Positions 7,996 to 15,766 of a DNA stretch of 19,276 bases are shown here, one piece after another. The translations under genes and the position numbers were made by a program. The stretch's first letter is position 1. Every line of letters starts with the position of its first letter. The notes beneath the pieces are model-generated. The model was not told the origin of the DNA and ran no database searches. It saw only the letters and a list, made by a program, of their open reading frames with translations. Location: the NCBI GenBank assembly GCA_900551365.1, contig URVZ01000027.1, positions 1 to 19,276 on the forward strand. Reading direction: 5' to 3'. The DNA comes from an uncultured Collinsella sp. Its GTDB lineage: Bacteria; Actinomycetota; Coriobacteriia; Coriobacteriales; Coriobacteriaceae.

Positions 7996-9516
7996 GTGAG
8001 AGAGGAGAGCCCCCGACAAGGTATGAGGAGGCCCGACTCGGACCGTGCTTCCTCACGTCGCACCACACCGCGTTCCGGCCGCGGCGGGCAGTCGTTTAGC
8101 GAACGCTATATTGCCGGCGTTCCCGCCCGTATCATGCGCCCCCGTTTGATATTCATGGCCTGCCTGTTTACCTTGGTATGCTTTGGCCTGCTGATGGTGT
8201 ACTCGGCGTCTTCGGTCGAGGCGCTGCACGAGAATGGCTCGGCGACGTTTTTTCTGGGTCGACAGGCCGCGTTTGCCGTGGTCGGTGTTCTGGCGCTGAT
8301 TGCCATCGTGCGCGTTTTGCCGGACAGCTGGTTTGGGGAGGATGTGCTCAGGATCTTCCTCATCGGCATGATAGGGCTACTGCTTCTGGTGTTCTTGGTG
8401 GGCAGCGGCAGCCGCGGCGCCACGCGCTGGCTCAACATCGCCGGTATTCAGTTCCAGCCTTCCGAGTTTTTAAAGCCATTTGCCATTGCGTATTCGGCCA
8501 TCATGCTTGATCGCTTCTTTTCGCCCGGTGGCAACATCAACGAATTCCTTCGCAAGATGGGCATCTACCTGGGCATTTCGCTCTTTCTGATCTTTATCCA
8601 GCCCGATTTCGGTACTGTCCTGATCATCCTGTTGACCCTCATGTGCATGGCGTTGTTTGCGGGTCTCGACCCCAGATTTATCATTGGCGTGCTAATCTTC
8701 GGCATTCTCGTGATCGTGATTGCGCTTGTCGCAGAGCCGTACCGTATGGTGCGTATTCAGGTTGCCTTGAACCCTTGGGCCGACGAGTATGGTGACGGCT
8801 ATCAGGCCACGCTTGCCATCATGGCCTTTGCCTCGGGCGGTCTGTTCGGCCGTGGCATCGGCAACTCAACCATGAAGTACTCGTATCTGCCCGAGGCACA
8901 CAACGACTACATCCTGGCCATCATTGGCGAGGAAGTCGGTTTTGTCGGAACCGTGCTGTTCGTCTTGGTGTTTGCGATGCTGATCTACTCGGCGTTTCGC
9001 ATTGCCGAGCAGGCGACCGATCGTCGGGGCGCGCTTATGGCGTCTGGCTCCGCGGTCATTCTCGCGGTGCAGTTTTTGATTAACGCGCTGGGCATCCTCA
9101 ACGTGTTTCCCATGACGGGCAAACCGCTGCCGTTTATTAGCTACGGCGGTTCGTCGATTATTGTGTCGCTCATGCTTGCCGGGTTGATCTTGCGCGTTTC
9201 GTACGAGAGCGCCCGCCGCGATGAGTATGACCGCCGCCGTGAGAGCTTTGCCGTTATGGATGAGAGTACTGCCGGCGTGCCCCACGTGCGCGGCGAGCGA
9301 TCTTCGCGTAACGGTTTTACCGTCCTGGATGGCTCTGCGACCGAGCCGGCAGCTCGCCCGCGTCAGCGAACGGCGCCGCAAGGTCGTCCGCAGCGCCCCA
9401 GCCCTCGCAACGCGGGCGGCGGATATAATCGAATCGATTTGAACTCGGACCCGTCGGCGCGTCTGCGTACCGACGACCAGGGACCGCGTGTACGAAGGGA
9501 CTACCATGACCGATAA
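7996..9516 (+). CDS. ftsW: SEDS peptidoglycan glycosyltransferase FtsW
   Basis: FtsW polymerises lipid II into septal glycan together with FtsI. The SEDS core of about ten membrane helices spans roughly residues 50-403. It has GATRWLNIAGIQFQPSEFLK, the extracytoplasmic PEAHNDYILAIIGEE with Asp304 at the catalytic Asp position of the family, and the C-terminal GKPLPFISYGGSS. Flanking it are an Arg-rich N-terminal tail (about 46 residues) and a C-terminal tail of about 100 residues rich in Arg, Pro and Ser. The long C-tail recalls mycobacterial FtsW, whose tail contacts FtsZ. I chose GTG 7996 because AGGGG at the murD stop lies five bases upstream. ATG 8023 is an alternative. The end overlaps murG by 11 nt. 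Confidence 0.95.
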   Translation: MREESPRQGMRRPDSDRASSRRTTPRSGRGGQSFSERYIAGVPARIMRPRLIFMACLFTLVCFGLLMVYSASSVEALHENGSATFFLGRQAAFAVVGVLALIAIVRVLPDSWFGEDVLRIFLIGMIGLLLLVFLVGSGSRGATRWLNIAGIQFQPSEFLKPFAIAYSAIMLDRFFSPGGNINEFLRKMGIYLGISLFLIFIQPDFGTVLIILLTLMCMALFAGLDPRFIIGVLIFGILVIVIALVAEPYRMVRIQVALNPWADEYGDGYQATLAIMAFASGGLFGRGIGNSTMKYSYLPEAHNDYILAIIGEEVGFVGTVLFVLVFAMLIYSAFRIAEQATDRRGALMASGSAVILAVQFLINALGILNVFPMTGKPLPFISYGGSSIIVSLMLAGLILRVSYESARRDEYDRRRESFAVMDESTAGVPHVRGERSSRNGFTVLDGSATEPAARPRQRTAPQGRPQRPSPRNAGGGYNRIDLNSDPSARLRTDDQGPRVRRDYHDR

Positions 9517-10621
9517 AATGACCGTTGCTATTGCAGCCGGCGGCACGGCAGGACACATCAACCCCGCGCTCGCCTTGGCTGAAGAACTGCGTGACCGTGG
9601 CCACCACGTTGTGTTCGTGGGCCAGTCGCGCAAGCTCGAGGGTCGTCTGGTCCCCGAGGCTGGGTTTGATTTTGTGCCCATTACGGTCACGGGCTTCGAC
9701 CGCTCCCGTCCTTGGACGGCGCTGACCTCGCTGTGGCGTGTCAACAAAGCCAAGCGTGCGCTCGCCAGTCATTTCTCAAAGGTCGGCAAGCCCGATGCCG
9801 CCATTGGTTTTGGTGCCTATGTCGAGGTTCCGCTGCTGGGGTGGTGCAAGGGCGCGGGCGTTCCGTATCTGCTGCATGAGCAGAACTCTGTTCCGGGCCT
9901 GGCCAACAAGATGATGAACTCCCACGCCGCCCGCGTGTGCATCTCGGTGCCGGCAGCGCGTTCGGTCTTTGAGCGCGAAGGTGACCCTGACCACGTGCTC
10001 ATGACCGGCAACCCCGTACGTCGCTCGGTGATCGAGGGCGATCGCGCTCGCGGCCGCAAGGCACTTGGCGTTCCCGAGGACGCTACGCTGCTGCTCGTCT
10101 TTGGCGGTTCACTTGGCGCCCAGCACCTCAACGAGCGCGTGGCTTCGCTCAAAAACGAGCTGCTTTCGCGCAAGAACCTCTATGTGTTGCATTCGACGGG
10201 TGCCGACGGCTTTGAGGAGACCGAGCGCGCTTTGGCGCTGACGCCCGAGGAGGCGAAGCGTTACCGCGTCCAGCCTTACATCGACAACATGGGCGATATG
10301 CTGGCTGCTGCCGATTTGGTGCTCTCGCGTTCGGGCGCATCGAGCGTGGCCGAGATCGCTGCACTCGCCGTGCCTTCGGTGCTCGTGCCGTACCCGCACG
10401 CCACGGCCGATCACCAAACCACCAATGCCCGGTATCTGGTCGACGCCGGGGCCGGCGTGCTCTGCGCCGATGCCGATATCGACGGTTCTGCCTTTGCCGA
10501 TGAACTGCTGCACCTGGTCGATGACGCGGCGGCGCGCGACGCCATGCGTCAGGCGGCGCGTGGTCTGGCTCAGGATAGGGCCGCCGCTCTTCTGGCGGAT
10601 GCGGTAGAGGGTTTGCGTTAG
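9506..10621 (+). CDS. murG: UDP-GlcNAc--lipid I N-acetylglucosaminyltransferase MurG
   Basis: MurG adds GlcNAc to lipid I at the inner membrane face, producing lipid II. The 371-residue GT28-family enzyme has the two-domain GT-B signatures. These are the N-terminal glycine-rich loop AAGGTAGHINPALALAEEL, LLHEQNSVPGLANK, the second G-loop LLVFGGSLGAQHLNE, and the donor-binding SRSGASSVAEIAALAVPSVLV followed by PYPHATADHQ. The ATG at 9506 is preferred because AAGGGA (9495-9500) lies five bases upstream and it overlaps the ftsW stop by 11 nt. An in-frame GTG at 9488 would add six residues but has no ribosome site. Overlap with ftsW implies coupled translation of the lipid II synthase and polymerase. 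Confidence 0.96.
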   Translation: MTDKMTVAIAAGGTAGHINPALALAEELRDRGHHVVFVGQSRKLEGRLVPEAGFDFVPITVTGFDRSRPWTALTSLWRVNKAKRALASHFSKVGKPDAAIGFGAYVEVPLLGWCKGAGVPYLLHEQNSVPGLANKMMNSHAARVCISVPAARSVFEREGDPDHVLMTGNPVRRSVIEGDRARGRKALGVPEDATLLLVFGGSLGAQHLNERVASLKNELLSRKNLYVLHSTGADGFEETERALALTPEEAKRYRVQPYIDNMGDMLAAADLVLSRSGASSVAEIAALAVPSVLVPYPHATADHQTTNARYLVDAGAGVLCADADIDGSAFADELLHLVDDAAARDAMRQAARGLAQDRAAALLADAVEGLR

Positions 10622-10718
10622 TTAGACGGGATATCGTCGGTCGCCCTCGCGCTGATGCGGTAGGTGCGGTACAGTTAACGGGTTACAGGCAGTGTTTACG
10701 CAAGGAGTACACGAGCAC

Positions 10719-12137
10719 ATGGCTGATTCCCAGACTGCAACCTCCGCGCCCGAGTTTAAGAGCGCCCACTTTATCGGTATCGGCGGCGCCGGCATGAGCG
10801 GCATCGCCCTCGTTCTTCACGAGCGCGGTTATGCCGTTACCGGCTCCGACCTTAAGACGTCACGTTATATCCGCCAGCTTACCCGCGCTGGTGTGAAGGT
10901 GCATGTGGGCCATGAGGCCGCCACGATCGACGAGGTCAAGCCCGACGTGGTTGTTGTCTCCACCGCTATTCCGGAGTCCAACCCCGAACTCGTGCGCGCT
11001 CGCGAGCTTGGTATTCCCGTGTGGCCCCGTGCCAAGATGCTCTCTGCTTTGGGCCACGGCTACACCACCGTCGCTGTTGCCGGCACGCATGGCAAGACCA
11101 CCACGTCTTCGATGTGCGCCACCATGCTCGACCGCATGGGTCTGGATCCGAGCTTCTTGATCGGCGGCATCGTCGAGGGCTATGACACGAACGGCAAGAA
11201 CGGCTCGGGCGACTACTTTGTCGCCGAGGCCGACGAGTCCGACAGCTCCTTCCTGTTCCTGAACCCCAACGTAGTCATTGTGACCAACGTCGAGGCCGAC
11301 CACCTCGATCACTACTCGGGTATCGAGGAGATCGAGGCAACTTTCGCCAAATTCATGAGCCTGGTGGGCGAGGACGGCACCGTCATCGTCTGCGGTGAGG
11401 ACCCGCATCTGGTCGAGCTCGCCAAGTCGACGGGCCGTCACGTGCTTTCCTACGGCTTTGCCGAGAGCAACGACATCGTCTGCATGCACCCGGATGTCAA
11501 GGGCATCCAGAGCGACTTTATCGTTCGCTTTGAGGACGGCACTGAGCACGCTGTGGAGATCAAGAGCAATCCCGGTCGCCACAACATGCTCAACGCCACG
11601 GCGGTGCTCACCGTCGCCCATGTCCTGGGCCTTGACATCGACGCCGCCGCCAAGGCGCTCTCGAGCTTTGAGGGCGTCCGCCGTCGCTTTACCCACGTGG
11701 GCGATATCGATGGCATCACCGTGGTCGATGATTACGGCCATCACCCCACCGAGATCAAGGCGACGCTTGCTGCTGCTTCGTCGCTGGGCTACAAGCACGT
11801 CGACGTCGTGTTCCAGCCGCACCGCTATTCGCGCCTGCAGGCCCTGTGCGACGACTTTGCCGATGCATTTGCCAATGCCGATAAACTGCTGCTGATTGAT
11901 GTGTTCTCGGCTGGCGAGATGCCCATTCCGGGTGTCACCTCTAAGATGCTCGCCGATACCGTGCGCGCCAAGCATCCTGGCAAGGAGGTCGTGTACTGCT
12001 CCAGCCGTCTTGAGCTCAATCAGGAGCTCGAGCAGATGGTGGGCGAGGGCGATCTGCTGCTCACTATGGGTGCCGGTGACGTTACGACCGTCGGCCCCGA
12101 GTTCATTGAGTATCTGACTGCCAAGAAAGACGCTTAA
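10719..12137 (+). CDS. murC: UDP-N-acetylmuramate--L-alanine ligase MurC
   Basis: MurC adds L-Ala, the first stem-peptide residue, to UDP-MurNAc. The 472-residue protein has the N-terminal FIGIGGAGMSGIALVLHERGYAVTGSD Rossmann motif (split here by no gap) and the P-loop AGTHGKTTTSS with Lys126. It also has ADESDSSF, NVEADHLDHY, FEGVRRRF, DDYGHHPTEIKATL and FQPHRYSR, all typical of MurC. AAGGAG (10702-10707) is 11 bases before ATG 10719. An in-frame GTG at 10692 lies upstream of that ribosome site and is unlikely. The 97-nt gap from murG has no convincing promoter. MurC can misincorporate L-Ser for L-Ala in other bacteria, the error that the downstream pgeF family member may correct. Confidence 0.96.
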   Translation: MADSQTATSAPEFKSAHFIGIGGAGMSGIALVLHERGYAVTGSDLKTSRYIRQLTRAGVKVHVGHEAATIDEVKPDVVVVSTAIPESNPELVRARELGIPVWPRAKMLSALGHGYTTVAVAGTHGKTTTSSMCATMLDRMGLDPSFLIGGIVEGYDTNGKNGSGDYFVAEADESDSSFLFLNPNVVIVTNVEADHLDHYSGIEEIEATFAKFMSLVGEDGTVIVCGEDPHLVELAKSTGRHVLSYGFAESNDIVCMHPDVKGIQSDFIVRFEDGTEHAVEIKSNPGRHNMLNATAVLTVAHVLGLDIDAAAKALSSFEGVRRRFTHVGDIDGITVVDDYGHHPTEIKATLAAASSLGYKHVDVVFQPHRYSRLQALCDDFADAFANADKLLLIDVFSAGEMPIPGVTSKMLADTVRAKHPGKEVVYCSSRLELNQELEQMVGEGDLLLTMGAGDVTTVGPEFIEYLTAKKDA

Positions 12138-12142
12138 GTCTA

Positions 12143-13054
12143 ATGGGTCTGTTTAACGCCGTCATGGCACTCTCGGGCATGATCGACACGGATGTGATCG
12201 AGGACGAGCGCCTTGCGCGTCATACGAGCTATCGTATCGGCGGCAAGGCCGACCTCTTTGTGACGTGCCATAGCTATCATGCCCTCCGCCGCGCCGTGGC
12301 GGTGCTCGATCGCGAGCAGGTGCCGTGGGTCATCATCGGTAAGGGCTCCAATCTGCTGGTTGCCGATGGCGGTTATCGCGGTGCCGTCATTTCGCTCGGA
12401 CGTGAGTTTCAGCGCACGGTTGTTGCCGATGACGGTTGTACGCTGACGGTCGGTGCGGGCGTGATGTTTGCGCGCCTGGTCAACGATGCCCTGTCGCGTA
12501 GCCTCTCGGGCCTTGAGTTTGCCGTCGGCATCCCTGGTTCGGTCGGCGGTGCGATATCTATGAATGCCGGCACACGGACCGAGTGGATTGGCTCGCTGGT
12601 TGAGGATGTCGTAACGTTTGACCCGGCATCCGGTATCAAGCATTATGCGGGGTCCGAGATCACTTGGGGCTACCGCGAATGTAGCCTTCCCCGCAATGAG
12701 ATCATCCTCGAGTGCGTGCTCAAGCTTAAACCGGCGCCCAAGGCCGACATTCGCGAGCGCATGGAACGGTACCTGACGAGGCGCAAGCGTACGCAGCCCA
12801 TGGGTCGCGCATCCTGCGGGTCGGTCTTTCGTAACCCGCCCGATGCGAGTGTGGGCAAGCTTATCGAGGATTGTGGATTAAAGGGTTTTTCGATTGGCGG
12901 CGCGGAAGTTTCGCCCGTTCACGCTAATTTTATCGTTAATAACGGAACTGCCTCGGCCGATGACGTTGCCGCGGTTATCAGACATGTGCACGGAAAGGTG
13001 AGGGAGGCGTATGGCATCGAGCTCAGACCGGAAGTTAAATTCCTCGGCTTCTAG
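12143..13054 (+). CDS. murB: UDP-N-acetylenolpyruvoylglucosamine reductase MurB
   Basis: MurB reduces UDP-GlcNAc-enolpyruvate to UDP-MurNAc using FAD and NADPH. The 303-residue protein matches the shorter (type II) MurB class. FAD-binding features are HTSYRIGGKADLF, IIGKGSNLLVADGGYRG, and GLEFAVGIPGSVGGAISMNAG. The C-terminal substrate domain has RASCGSVFRNP, with the proton-donor Ser, then LIEDCGLKGFSIGGAEVSPVHANFIVN and LRPEVKFLG with the conserved Glu. It begins five bases after the murC stop with a poor ribosome site. Its last 44 nt overlap the start of ftsQ in another frame. Confidence 0.96.
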   Translation: MGLFNAVMALSGMIDTDVIEDERLARHTSYRIGGKADLFVTCHSYHALRRAVAVLDREQVPWVIIGKGSNLLVADGGYRGAVISLGREFQRTVVADDGCTLTVGAGVMFARLVNDALSRSLSGLEFAVGIPGSVGGAISMNAGTRTEWIGSLVEDVVTFDPASGIKHYAGSEITWGYRECSLPRNEIILECVLKLKPAPKADIRERMERYLTRRKRTQPMGRASCGSVFRNPPDASVGKLIEDCGLKGFSIGGAEVSPVHANFIVNNGTASADDVAAVIRHVHGKVREAYGIELRPEVKFLGF

Positions 13055-14267
13055 AGCATCGAAACCCACCTTCCGCCGCGCCGGAGGGCGTTCCGGCGCG
13101 CCTGCCAAACCTCAACGCAATACCGTCGCGCACTCTAAGTCTGTCGGGCATGCTCGACAGACCAGTCGTCCGGTTGTCGGCTCGCAGCTCGGTAATCGTC
13201 CGGCCGCAAAAAAGTCCTCGCGTCCCTCGGTGACGTCAAAGCCTGTTATGGGCGCCAAGCCTGCCCGTCCTATGGCAACTCCTAAGCCCTCGACAGGAAC
13301 TAAGGCGGCGCGTCCGAGTCGCACGCTGGGCGCATCGAAACCGCGCTCGCTGACATCGGTGCCGGCTACCGCCAAGAAGCCTTCGGGTAAAAAAGGCGTC
13401 AACCCGTTGTCTTCACTTAGGGCGATGACAAATAAAACATCAGACGCCGCTTCTGTCGTTACAGGCAAAGGCAAAATCGTGGGCGGCGTTTTGGCCGTCT
13501 TGGCCGTGCTCGTCGTCGTTGCTATCGTGGTGATTAACTCTGGATTGTTTACCGCCACTGATATTCAGATTCAAGGCAGCGAGCATGTGACGAAGCACGA
13601 TGCTATCCAGCTGATCGATTTGCCCGAGGGAACGTCGCTTTTTAACGTCGATCCCGACCAGATTACCGAGGACCTCAAGCAGAACCCGTGGGTCTCGGGC
13701 GTGGATGTCCAGCGTCAGTTCCCACATACGCTCATCATTACGCCGATGGAGCGCAAGGTCATTGCAATTGCCTATATCAGCTCCGATGACCTTGCCTGGG
13801 CCATCGGGGATGATGACACCTGGATCGCCCCGCTGTCGACGTCGGTCGAAGTGGATGACCAGGGCAACGTCATCACGACGGGGCAGGGCTCAAATACCCT
13901 GACCGGCATTGATGCCGCGCTGGCGCTCGCTAAGCACTATGGCGCGGTGTTGTTGACTGATGTCTCGGCGGATGTCGCTCCGGTTTCCGGCCAGGCGGTG
14001 AGCTCCAAGGCCGTTAAGGCTGGCTTGGATTATGTGCGTGGTTTTTCGAGCGAGTTCTTGGGACAAGTCAAGGATATTTCCACGCCTTCGGTCGAAGCCA
14101 TCTCGGCAAACCTCAATAACGGCATTGAGGTGTCGCTGGGCGATTCGAACGATATCGTCAAGAAGGAGCGCGTAGTCACCAAGCTGCTTTCGCAGGTAGA
14201 GGGCGTAACGTATATCAATGTGCGCTCTCCGGGTAACTATACATTTAGGAACGCTCCGACCTCGTAG
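13011..14267 (+). CDS. ftsQ: Cell division protein FtsQ/DivIB with long N-terminal tail
   Basis: FtsQ is a bitopic division protein that joins FtsL and FtsB/DivIC to regulate FtsWI. Of 418 residues, the first 153 or so form a low-complexity cytoplasmic tail rich in Ser, Ala, Pro, Lys and Arg with KP/RP-type repeats. A strongly hydrophobic helix follows (about 156-178). The POTRA domain (about 180-250; LFTATDIQIQGSEHV, LFNVDPDQITEDLKQNPWV) and a FtsQ C-terminal domain complete it. The tail is much longer than in E. coli FtsQ. The ATG at 13011 is supported by GAGGGAGG (13001-13008) inside murB, giving a 44-nt overlap. No ftsA follows. Confidence 0.88.
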   Translation: MASSSDRKLNSSASRASKPTFRRAGGRSGAPAKPQRNTVAHSKSVGHARQTSRPVVGSQLGNRPAAKKSSRPSVTSKPVMGAKPARPMATPKPSTGTKAARPSRTLGASKPRSLTSVPATAKKPSGKKGVNPLSSLRAMTNKTSDAASVVTGKGKIVGGVLAVLAVLVVVAIVVINSGLFTATDIQIQGSEHVTKHDAIQLIDLPEGTSLFNVDPDQITEDLKQNPWVSGVDVQRQFPHTLIITPMERKVIAIAYISSDDLAWAIGDDDTWIAPLSTSVEVDDQGNVITTGQGSNTLTGIDAALALAKHYGAVLLTDVSADVAPVSGQAVSSKAVKAGLDYVRGFSSEFLGQVKDISTPSVEAISANLNNGIEVSLGDSNDIVKKERVVTKLLSQVEGVTYINVRSPGNYTFRNAPTS

Positions 14268-14331
14268 CGCTGGTTGATGCTTTGTTGAGGGGCCATACCA
14301 CGCCGTTTATCTGGTTTGTTTGGTTTTCACG

Positions 14332-14431
14332 GTCAATTATTTGACTGATACGTTCATAATGTGCAAACATAATACGGTTTACCTTTGCATTTACTTTCAA
14401 CCTGAAGGTTAATGTGCGCAGGGGTCGACCC
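14332..14431 (+). promoter_or_regulatory. ftsZ leader with four dyads and possible promoter
   Basis: The 199-nt ftsQ-ftsZ gap is AT-richer than its surroundings. It holds GTCAA-N4-TTGAC (14332-14345), TGCAAA-N16-TTTGCA (14362-14389), AACCT-GA-AGGTT (14399-14410) and the perfect 10-bp palindrome GGGTCGACCC (14422-14431). TTGACT (14341-14346) could be a -35, but the best -10 (CATAAT, 14368-14373) is 21 bp away, longer than normal. A separate regulated ftsZ promoter is likely on general grounds, but its exact position is not clear. Confidence 0.45.
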
Positions 14432-14466
14432 ATGCTATGGCTATAACCTTTGTTCGGAGGACCGAC

Positions 14467-15621
14467 ATGCACGAGACAGAGATCAACAACTACCTTGCCG
14501 TCATTAAGGTGGTCGGCGTCGGCGGCGGCGGTACCAACGCGGTCAATCGAATGATCGAAGAGGGCATCCGCGGCGTCGAGTTTGTTGCCATCAACACCGA
14601 TGCTCAGGCACTCGCGATCTCTGATGCCGATATCAAGGTGCACATCGGCACCGACCTTACCCGCGGCCTGGGCGCCGGCGCCAACCCCGAGGTTGGCCGC
14701 AAGGCTGCCGATGAGTCCCGCGACGACATTGCCGAGGCGCTCGCTGGCGCCGACATGGTGTTCATCACCTGCGGCGAGGGCGGTGGCACCGGTACCGGCG
14801 CTGCTCCCATCGTTGCCGATATCGCGATGAACGAGGTCGGTGCGCTGACCGTCGCCGTCGTGACCAAGCCCTTCACCTTCGAGGGCCGCAAGCGCAAGAA
14901 GAGCGCCGAGGAGGGCATTAAGACCCTCTCCGATTGCGTCGACACCATGATCGTCATCCCTAACGATAAGCTGCTCGACATCGCCGAGAAGAAGACCACC
15001 ATGCTCGAGGCCTTCGCGATTGCCGATGGCGTCCTTTCCCAGGGCACCCAGGGCATCACCGACCTCATCACCGTCCCCGGTATCATCAACCTGGACTTCG
15101 CCGATGTTAAGACCATCATGAAGCAGGCCGGTACCGCCATGATGGGTATCGGTACCTCTTCTGGGGACACCCGTGCCGTCGACGCTGCCCAGCAGGCCAT
15201 CTCCAGCCCGCTGCTCGAGAGTTCCATCGATGGCGCCACGCGCGTGCTGCTCTCCATTGCCGGTTCCAAGGACCTGGGCATCCAGGAGATCAGCGACGCC
15301 GCCGACGTTGTCGCCAACGCCGTCGACCCCGAGGCCAACATCATCTTCGGTACCGTTGTCGACGAGTCCCTGGGCGATCAGGTGCGTATCACCGTCATCG
15401 CTACGGGCTTCTCCGACTCCAACGTCAACCGTCAGGACGAGCTCTTTGCTGCTCAGCAGTCTCAGAGCAAGGCCGCTGCCTCCGCTGAGCCGCAGCGCAC
15501 CGCTCCTGCCACGAGCCCGGCTCAGGCCGCTCCGACCCGCAACGTCGGTGGCACCGAGCTTCCTAACTTCGGCAACGATCAGTTCGAGCTTCCCGACTTC
15601 CTGAAACGCGGTAGCTTCTAA
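14467..15621 (+). CDS. ftsZ: Cell division GTPase FtsZ
   Basis: FtsZ is the tubulin homologue that polymerises with GTP into the Z-ring. The 384-residue protein opens with NYLAVIKVVGVGGGGTNAVNRM. It has the tubulin signature GGGTGTG at 105-111, the T7-loop region NLDFADVKTIM, and MGIGTSSGDTRAVDAAQQAI. A variable Ala/Pro/Gln/Ser-rich linker of about 50 residues leads to the conserved C-terminal peptide ELPDFLKR, which docks membrane tethers. With no ftsA here, SepF is the expected tether, as in other actinobacteria, but sepF is not in this window. I chose ATG 14467 because CGGAGG (14455-14460) is six bases upstream. An in-frame ATG at 14437 lacks a good site. A terminator follows the stop. Confidence 0.98.
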   Translation: MHETEINNYLAVIKVVGVGGGGTNAVNRMIEEGIRGVEFVAINTDAQALAISDADIKVHIGTDLTRGLGAGANPEVGRKAADESRDDIAEALAGADMVFITCGEGGGTGTGAAPIVADIAMNEVGALTVAVVTKPFTFEGRKRKKSAEEGIKTLSDCVDTMIVIPNDKLLDIAEKKTTMLEAFAIADGVLSQGTQGITDLITVPGIINLDFADVKTIMKQAGTAMMGIGTSSGDTRAVDAAQQAISSPLLESSIDGATRVLLSIAGSKDLGIQEISDAADVVANAVDPEANIIFGTVVDESLGDQVRITVIATGFSDSNVNRQDELFAAQQSQSKAAASAEPQRTAPATSPAQAAPTRNVGGTELPNFGNDQFELPDFLKRGSF

Positions 15622-15647
15622 GTCGTTCTTTGCATTGTTGTGCACAG

Positions 15648-15680
15648 GGGCGTGTCCGTATGGACGCGCCCTTTTTATTT
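15648..15680 (+). terminator. Intrinsic terminator after ftsZ
   Basis: GGGCGTGTCC (15648-15657) pairs with GGACGCGCCC (15662-15671) across a GTAT loop. This makes a 10-bp stem with one G-U pair, followed directly by TTTTTATTT (15672-15680). It is a textbook rho-independent terminator, 26 nt past the ftsZ stop, and it closes the dcw transcription unit. Confidence 0.93.
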
Positions 15681-15708
15681 CGACTTTGTAAACTAGAACC
15701 TCCAATCT

Positions 15709-15752
15709 CTTTACGTTCCCTTTACGATTGCCTCCAGCGCAGCAGGTATCCT
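15709..15752 (+). promoter_or_regulatory. Candidate PHO box and promoter of pgeF-pstSCA
   Basis: Two identical CTTTACG units (15709-15715 and 15720-15726) are spaced exactly 11 bp start to start. A weaker third unit, CCTCCAG (15731-15737), sits at the same phase. PhoB/PhoP-family regulators bind direct repeats of about this size with 11-bp periodicity, such as the seven-plus-four units described in Streptomyces and the TTAACA-type repeats in Bacillus. A -10-like TATCCT (15747-15752) lies nine bases beyond the third unit. The position upstream of the pst genes makes this plausible, but binding is inferred. Confidence 0.45.
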
Positions 15753-15766
15753 TTTAGAGAAGTATG

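Noticed and set aside
10860..11975. 371-codon open frame on the minus strand opposite murC
   Set aside because: It is antisense to the strongly conserved MurC catalytic region and no family resemblance was seen.
14377..14395. GTTTACC and ATTTACT in the ftsZ leader as a second PHO box
   Set aside because: The units differ at two positions and are 12 bp apart rather than 11, and there is no biological reason to expect Pho control of ftsZ.
14437..14466. Upstream ATG for ftsZ adding ten residues
   Set aside because: It lacks a ribosome site, and the added sequence (AITFVRRTD) encodes through the CGGAGG that serves ATG 14467.
14245..15705. 486-codon open frame on the minus strand opposite ftsZ
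   Set aside because: It is repetitive Gly/Asp/Leu-rich sequence mirroring ftsZ codons, and it runs through the ftsZ terminator hairpin.
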